NCBI GenBank assembly: GCA_047639615.1
Contig: JBLIOL010000217.1
Span: forward strand, 1 to 9,796
DNA: 9,796 nucleotides
Direction of reading: 5' to 3'
From: CAYWNK01 sp047639615
Lineage (GTDB): Bacteria; Planctomycetota; UBA1135; GCA-002686595
Shown: positions 6,353 through 9,796 of the stretch, one piece after another
Position numbering within the stretch: position 1 is the stretch's first letter
Layout: each line of letters begins with the position of its first letter
Translations under genes and position numbers: made by a program
The notes under the pieces: model-generated
The model's input: only the letters and a program-made list of their open reading frames with translations
What the model was told of the DNA's origin: nothing
Database searches by the model: none

Positions 6353-7873
6353 ATGCTCATGCGAACGCCACGAAAGGCCTGGCCCAATTGGAAACGAACC
6401 CTCGGTATCGTCGGCTTGGTCGCGGCTATTGGAGCCACGGCTAAGGCCCAAGGCGGTTCAGTCTTGGCGCCGCCGCAGCAGGAAATGATGGGGCAGGTGC
6501 GCGACCCCGCAGTCGAATTCCTGAAACCCTACGGCTTGCAGAACTTCTCGCCGCACTACGTCGATGCGCTCTCCGCATTGTTGCGTGCGCAGACCGAGTT
6601 CGACCGCGGTCACTACCCGCAAGCGAAGGCGATACTCGACTTGCTCTGGGCGGCCCATCCGCCGGGTGGGCCACACTGGGGAGTGCTGCAGACCCAGCCA
6701 TTCGGTATCAACATCGGCTCGCCGCCTAGCTATTACGGCTTGCGCATGCTCACCGACACGACGGAGTGGCGCGTGGCCAACCCGAACTTCGGAGGCGCGC
6801 AGAGACGGGCACGATTGACCGTGTTGCTGGTGGGCAGTACGAGTGGTATCGAGCCTCAGGACTTGCAAGATATTCAGCAGGGGACTGGCGTTGCCGTCCA
6901 GCACACGCTTCATCCAAAACTGCTGCAGGGTGGATCGCGCGTGGTGCACGACTCTTTGCATCTCTTCCGCGAGTACGTCACCGCCATGACAGGCGGCGCG
7001 CTCGAGGTGGAGACGAGCATTATGCACCTGCCGAACCTGGACATGGATGTGCATGCCGAAGCGCTGCCCGGACGCTACTTTGCGGGCCTCACGGATCCGT
7101 CCTCGATCTGGGCGACCCTACCCCAGGCCGACATCGCAGCCACGGACTGGTGGTGGATCATCTACCCCTCGCACGTGCCCGAGCAGTATCCCGATTTTCA
7201 GGGAGCTGAGTTTGTCACCGGTGGCATGGGGACAGGCGCGGTGGGTCCGTCACCCTTCTTCATCATCGATGACCGCTGGTTGGTCCGGAAGCCGCCGCAT
7301 ATCGGCACTGGGCTGTATTCCAAGATTGAGCGCGAGACGTACTTGCCCCAGTGGTTGCAGCACGAGTTCTTCCACCACCTCTTCCGCACCTATCCGGAGT
7401 TCGGTCTAGAGGACACCCCACACCAGTGGTTCAACCCAGCGAACTGGCCGGCGGACTTTGACGGCCGCTATGAGGCGGACTACTTCCACGAGGCCCTCTA
7501 CAAGCGCTTGATAACAGCCACTCCGCCGTTGGTTTCGGCCCTGCGTTACGCCACGGATGATGCGCCTTGGGGGCAGTTCACTGTCAGTGATCTGCTCGGC
7601 ATCTATCAGCGCCAACCCGTGCTCAACAATTGGCACACGGGCTCGATTCAGTTCGGCCCTGTGCTTGAGTGGCAGAATCAGGCCGGTGTGGATTGGAACC
7701 TGCAGCCGGAGATCACCAACGGCCGCTTCCTGCTCGGGCCTGATTGCCCGTACTACGGGCTTGGTTGGTATGGCCGCAAGTTTGACATCGTGCTGGAGCG
7801 GGATGACTTGGGCGACTTTCTGCCGGCTATCCGCGGGTTCTCCTTCACTGGCGAACTCTATAAGCGGCTCTAG
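6353..7873 (+). CDS. Secreted HEFFH-motif protein, putative zinc metallopeptidase
   Basis: A protein of 506 residues from ATG 6353; alternative starts are ATG 6314 (519 residues) and ATG 6359. I prefer 6353 or 6359 because either gives a normal signal peptide (RTPRKAWPNWKRT, hydrophobic core, IGATAKA before QGG), whereas 6314 adds an unlikely N-terminal extension. None has a clear Shine-Dalgarno sequence. The key motif is H337-E338-F-F-H341-H in WLQHEFFHHLFRTYPEFGLE, the HExxH signature of zincin metallopeptidases. The glycine and third histidine of metzincins (HExxHxxGxxH) are absent. A third ligand could be a downstream Glu, for example in GLED or YFHEAL, but this is a guess. Just before it is a conserved-looking aromatic stretch (TDWWWIIYPSHVPEQYPDF, SPFFIIDDRWLVRKPPH). 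I do not recognise the family. The gene is divergent from the Cys-rich gene and 125 nt before the sulfatase, possibly co-transcribed with it. Secretion and the motif are seen; peptidase activity is inferred. Confidence 0.85.
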   Translation: MLMRTPRKAWPNWKRTLGIVGLVAAIGATAKAQGGSVLAPPQQEMMGQVRDPAVEFLKPYGLQNFSPHYVDALSALLRAQTEFDRGHYPQAKAILDLLWAAHPPGGPHWGVLQTQPFGINIGSPPSYYGLRMLTDTTEWRVANPNFGGAQRRARLTVLLVGSTSGIEPQDLQDIQQGTGVAVQHTLHPKLLQGGSRVVHDSLHLFREYVTAMTGGALEVETSIMHLPNLDMDVHAEALPGRYFAGLTDPSSIWATLPQADIAATDWWWIIYPSHVPEQYPDFQGAEFVTGGMGTGAVGPSPFFIIDDRWLVRKPPHIGTGLYSKIERETYLPQWLQHEFFHHLFRTYPEFGLEDTPHQWFNPANWPADFDGRYEADYFHEALYKRLITATPPLVSALRYATDDAPWGQFTVSDLLGIYQRQPVLNNWHTGSIQFGPVLEWQNQAGVDWNLQPEITNGRFLLGPDCPYYGLGWYGRKFDIVLERDDLGDFLPAIRGFSFTGELYKRL

Positions 7874-7885
7874 GTGTGGGCATCT

Positions 7886-7900
7886 GCTCTGGTGCAGAGC
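7886..7900 (+). terminator. Hairpin just after the HEFFH gene, weak terminator candidate
   Basis: GCTCTG (7886-7891) and CAGAGC (7895-7900) form a 6-bp stem with a GTG loop, 12 nt after the TAG stop. Only TT follows, so it lacks a proper U-tract. It may stabilise the transcript end or be part of the sulfatase leader. Confidence 0.3.
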
Positions 7901-7930
7901 TTGCCGAAATAGGAGAGAATGTAGGCACGA

Positions 7931-7955
7931 CAGAGCATCTAGGTCAGGCGCTCTG
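7931..7955 (+). repeat. Second GCTCTG/CAGAGC inverted repeat upstream of the sulfatase
   Basis: CAGAGC (7931-7936) pairs with GCTCTG (7950-7955) across a 13-nt loop. The same hexamer pair builds the hairpin at 7886-7900, so the four arms can pair in alternative combinations. The element lies 44-68 nt upstream of the sulfatase ATG. Confidence 0.35.
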
Positions 7956-7998
7956 AGATCTCCCATGGGTGCCCAAACCCGACTGTTAGCCAAGACCT

Positions 7999-9591
7999 AT
8001 GAAGACACGCCAAAGCCTGCTCGCCCTCCTTGGACTCTTCGCGACTATCGCCAGCGTCAGCGCTGAGGACGAGCGCCCGAACATCGTCTTCATCTTCAGC
8101 GATGACCTGACGACCCAGGCGATCTCGGCCTATGAATATGGCTTGGAGTTGCCGCCGACGCCAAACATGGATCGCCTGGCCGATGAGGGCATGCTCTTCG
8201 TCAATAGCTTCTGTGGCAACAGTATCTGCACGCCCTCCCGCGCGAGCGTGATGACGGGCTTGCACAGTCACAAGAACGGGATCATCGACCTCTCCGGCGC
8301 CCTCGATCCGGCTGGACCTTCTTGGCCTAAGGCGCTGCATGGGGCGGGCTACACCACGGCGGTCTTCGGCAAGTGGCACATGAAGACCAAGCCCAGTGGC
8401 TTCGATGCCTGGGATGTGTTCAACGGTCAAGGCAACTACTACAACCCGGTGCTGTTCAGCTCCGAGGGCGGTAGTCGGCGCATCGAGGGACACTCGACGG
8501 CGATTGTTACGGACTTGGCCCTTGATTGGCTCGGCGAGCGGGACACGTCCAAACCTTTTGCGCTGATGCTGCAGCACAAGGCGCCGCACCGCAATTGGAA
8601 GCCAAGCATCGAGGACCTGGCGCTCTACGGCGACATGACCATGCCAGAGCCCGACAGCCTCTTCGATGAATTCGAAGGACGCGTGTCGGCTGCCAATCAC
8701 AAGATGGGCATCGATGGCCACATGCAGATGGCCTACGACCTGATGCTCTTCAACAGCGAGCAGGACCTGAAGAACATCGCTCGGCTCACGCCTGAGCAGC
8801 GCGAGCAGTACTTGGCGTTTTTCGAGAAGGAGAACAAGGCCTTCCTTGCGGATCCGCCCACGGGCAAGGACTTGGTGCGTTGGAAATTTCAGCGCTACAT
8901 GAAGAACTACCTGCGCTGTGTGGCGGGCGTGGATCGCAGTGTGGGGCGCTTGCTCGATCGTTTGGACGAGCTGGGCCTGAGCGAGAATACCTTGGTGGTG
9001 TACTGCGCCGATCAGGGCTTCTACCTGGGCGAGCACGGTTGGTTCGACAAGCGCTGGGCCTACGAAGAGAGCATGCGCATGCCGCTGATCATGCGCTGGC
9101 CAGGCAAGGTCAAGGCGGGTGCGCGCTGCGAAGCCATGGTGCAGAACATCGACTACGCTTCGACTTTCCTGGCGGCTGCTGGGCAGGAGCCTGATTGGCA
9201 GCCGGATGGGGTTAGCCTCTTGCCCTTGATGCTTGGTGGCGGCGTGCAGCCCGACGACTGGCGTGAGACGCTCTACTATCGTTACGTGGACACGGGTCAC
9301 GGGGTTGCCAAGCACAGCGCGATTCGTACCGAGGACTACAAGCTGCTGTACTTCGACGCGCCGCGCAACGAGGCGGAGGCTAAGCAGCTATTTGAGCTCT
9401 ACGACTTGAAGCAAGACCCCAAGGAGATGCAAAACTTGATCGCTGATCCGGCCTACGCGGAGCGCGTGGCGAGCATGAAGAAGCGCTTCTGGGAGACGCG
9501 CGCCAAGTACGGCGACACGGATGACGGCGTCTGGAAAATCGGCGGCGGTAACCGCTTTGCGCGCGATGCCTACATCAGGAAGCGCAAGTAG
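7999..9591 (+). CDS. Secreted type I (S1) sulfatase, formylglycine-dependent
   Basis: A full-length 530-residue sulfatase with a signal peptide (MKTRQSLLALLGLFATIASVSA before EDE). The alkaline-phosphatase-superfamily fold starts with NIVFIFSDD, where D35 and D36 are calcium ligands. The activation motif is C77-T-P-S-R81 followed by ASVMTG, so C77 would be converted to formylglycine. Other expected active-site residues are present: K125 and H127 in FGKWHMK, H193 and H197 in LQHKAPH, D338-Q339 in YCADQGF (metal site), and K351 in FDKRW. The YLGEHGWFDKRWAYEESMRMPLIMRWPG block resembles sulfatases often annotated as N-acetylglucosamine-6-sulfatase or mucin-desulfating, but the substrate cannot be set from sequence alone. 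The enzyme should hydrolyse sulfate esters, probably on a polysaccharide, outside the cytoplasm. No maturase (anSME or FGE) gene is in the window, so activation would be encoded elsewhere. The start has no clear Shine-Dalgarno sequence but is fixed by the signal peptide. Confidence 0.96.
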   Translation: MKTRQSLLALLGLFATIASVSAEDERPNIVFIFSDDLTTQAISAYEYGLELPPTPNMDRLADEGMLFVNSFCGNSICTPSRASVMTGLHSHKNGIIDLSGALDPAGPSWPKALHGAGYTTAVFGKWHMKTKPSGFDAWDVFNGQGNYYNPVLFSSEGGSRRIEGHSTAIVTDLALDWLGERDTSKPFALMLQHKAPHRNWKPSIEDLALYGDMTMPEPDSLFDEFEGRVSAANHKMGIDGHMQMAYDLMLFNSEQDLKNIARLTPEQREQYLAFFEKENKAFLADPPTGKDLVRWKFQRYMKNYLRCVAGVDRSVGRLLDRLDELGLSENTLVVYCADQGFYLGEHGWFDKRWAYEESMRMPLIMRWPGKVKAGARCEAMVQNIDYASTFLAAAGQEPDWQPDGVSLLPLMLGGGVQPDDWRETLYYRYVDTGHGVAKHSAIRTEDYKLLYFDAPRNEAEAKQLFELYDLKQDPKEMQNLIADPAYAERVASMKKRFWETRAKYGDTDDGVWKIGGGNRFARDAYIRKRK

Positions 9592-9690
9592 GTAGGCGGC
9601 CTCGACTTGACAGATCGGTAGCCCCGAAGGCGTCCAGAAGCGGCGCGGGGGTGCTTGTTCCCGGGGCAGGACGGCTTGGCCCAGGACCTA

Positions 9691-9727
9691 TTCATGTTGT
9701 CGTATCGGCCCGATGCGACAACATGAA
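9691..9727. repeat. Near-perfect 17-bp hairpin containing the start codon of the next gene
   Basis: TTCATGTTGTCGTATCG (9691-9707) pairs with CGATGCGACAACATGAA (9711-9727) around a GCC loop. Sixteen pairs are Watson-Crick and one is T-G (9703 with 9715). The right arm contains the ATG at 9723-9725 and the first A bases of codon 2. No U-run follows, so an intrinsic terminator for the sulfatase is unlikely. A leader-RNA structure that hides the start codon, or a dimeric-regulator operator, would fit. Confidence 0.75.
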
Positions 9728-9796
9728 GTTCCTTCCCGCTTGGCTGCTGGCTGTGTGCGTGGCCTGTACTGGCCCTCGTCAAGAGGCTCAGTCTGT
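9723..9796 (+). CDS. N-terminus of a probable lipoprotein or secreted protein (3' truncated)
   Basis: An ATG opens a frame that runs to the right edge: MKFLPAWLLAVCVACTGPRQEAQSV. This is a short basic N-region, a hydrophobic core and a lipobox-like end (CVAC, or LAVC), as expected for a signal peptidase II substrate, followed by a polar stretch. Only about 24 codons are visible, so the protein cannot be named. No Shine-Dalgarno sequence precedes the ATG, which lies in the 3' arm of a strong hairpin. No ATG, GTG or TTG start was found in the same frame over the 60 bases upstream, which supports this start. The CDS call rests on the signal sequence alone. It is in the same direction as the sulfatase, 131 nt downstream of it. 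Confidence 0.6.
   Translation, partial: MKFLPAWLLAVCVACTGPRQEAQS

Noticed and set aside
6458..7054. Open frame on the - strand (198 codons) inside the HEFFH gene
   Set aside because: It is antisense to a coherent secreted protein, and its composition is that of a shadow frame.
7939..9315. Long open frame on the - strand (458 codons) opposite the sulfatase
   Set aside because: It lies almost wholly antisense to a gene with complete sulfatase motifs. Its translation is a His/Ala/Val/Leu-rich string without domains or signal sequence, typical of a shadow frame in GC-rich DNA.
9607..9612. TTGACA, a perfect -35 box, downstream of the sulfatase
   Set aside because: No -10-like hexamer is present 16-18 nt downstream (the bases around 9630 read GCGTCC), so it is probably coincidence.
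9621..9667. GCCCCG (9621-9626) and CGGGGC (9662-9667) as a sulfatase terminator
   Set aside because: The arms are only 6 bp and separated by 35 nt, with no U-run after them. GC-rich complements of this size are common here.
9570..9782. Open frame on the - strand at the right end
   Set aside because: It runs antisense through the hairpin and the lipoprotein start, begins near the window edge, and encodes no signal sequence or domain.

Overview
The window looks like chromosomal DNA of a planctomycete (Planctomycetota). It is GC-rich. It carries a DUF1549/DUF1553 protein, a planctomycete cytochrome c (PSCyt1-type) fused to WD40 repeats, a Cys-type sulfatase, and a secreted Cys-rich protein ending in a domain (CPCGN...GCANS...SVAADDL...FQLYFRD) that I recall as abundant in marine planctomycetes of the Saltatorellus/'Poly30' kind. 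That finer placement is a memory-based impression. No tRNA, rRNA, insertion sequence, CRISPR array or phage gene is visible.

Layout. (1) Positions 1-5055, + strand: a tight three-gene operon. It holds the C-terminal end of a probable PPC-domain secreted protein, a DUF1549/DUF1553 protein with two Ig-like (BIG2-type) regions and two haem-type motifs (stop and start overlap as TGATG), then, 3 nt further on, a secreted cytochrome c-WD40-coiled-coil protein. The DUF1501 gene that often accompanies such proteins is not in the window. (2) Positions 5063-6109, - strand: a convergent gene for the secreted Cys-rich protein, only 7 bp from the operon's last stop codon. (3) Positions 6110-6352: a divergent intergenic region of 243 bp with three consecutive inverted repeats. 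(4) Positions 6353-7873, + strand: a secreted protein of unknown family with an HEFFH zinc-metallopeptidase-like motif. (5) Positions 7999-9591, + strand: a secreted type I sulfatase. (6) Positions 9723-9796, + strand: the first codons of a probable lipoprotein, whose start codon lies inside a near-perfect 17-bp hairpin.

Every protein whose N-terminus is visible has an export signal, so the window encodes cell-envelope and secreted functions. The first operon is a type very common in Planctomycetota, in my knowledge without an established biochemical role; a haem-bearing envelope complex is the simplest inference. The sulfatase points to use of sulfated polysaccharides. The HExxH protein and the sulfatase may or may not be co-transcribed (125-nt gap with hairpins).

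The least explained signals are the start-codon-sequestering hairpin at 9691-9727, the structured divergent region at 6156-6283, and the HEFFH protein. I found no clear evidence of a complete new multi-gene system.
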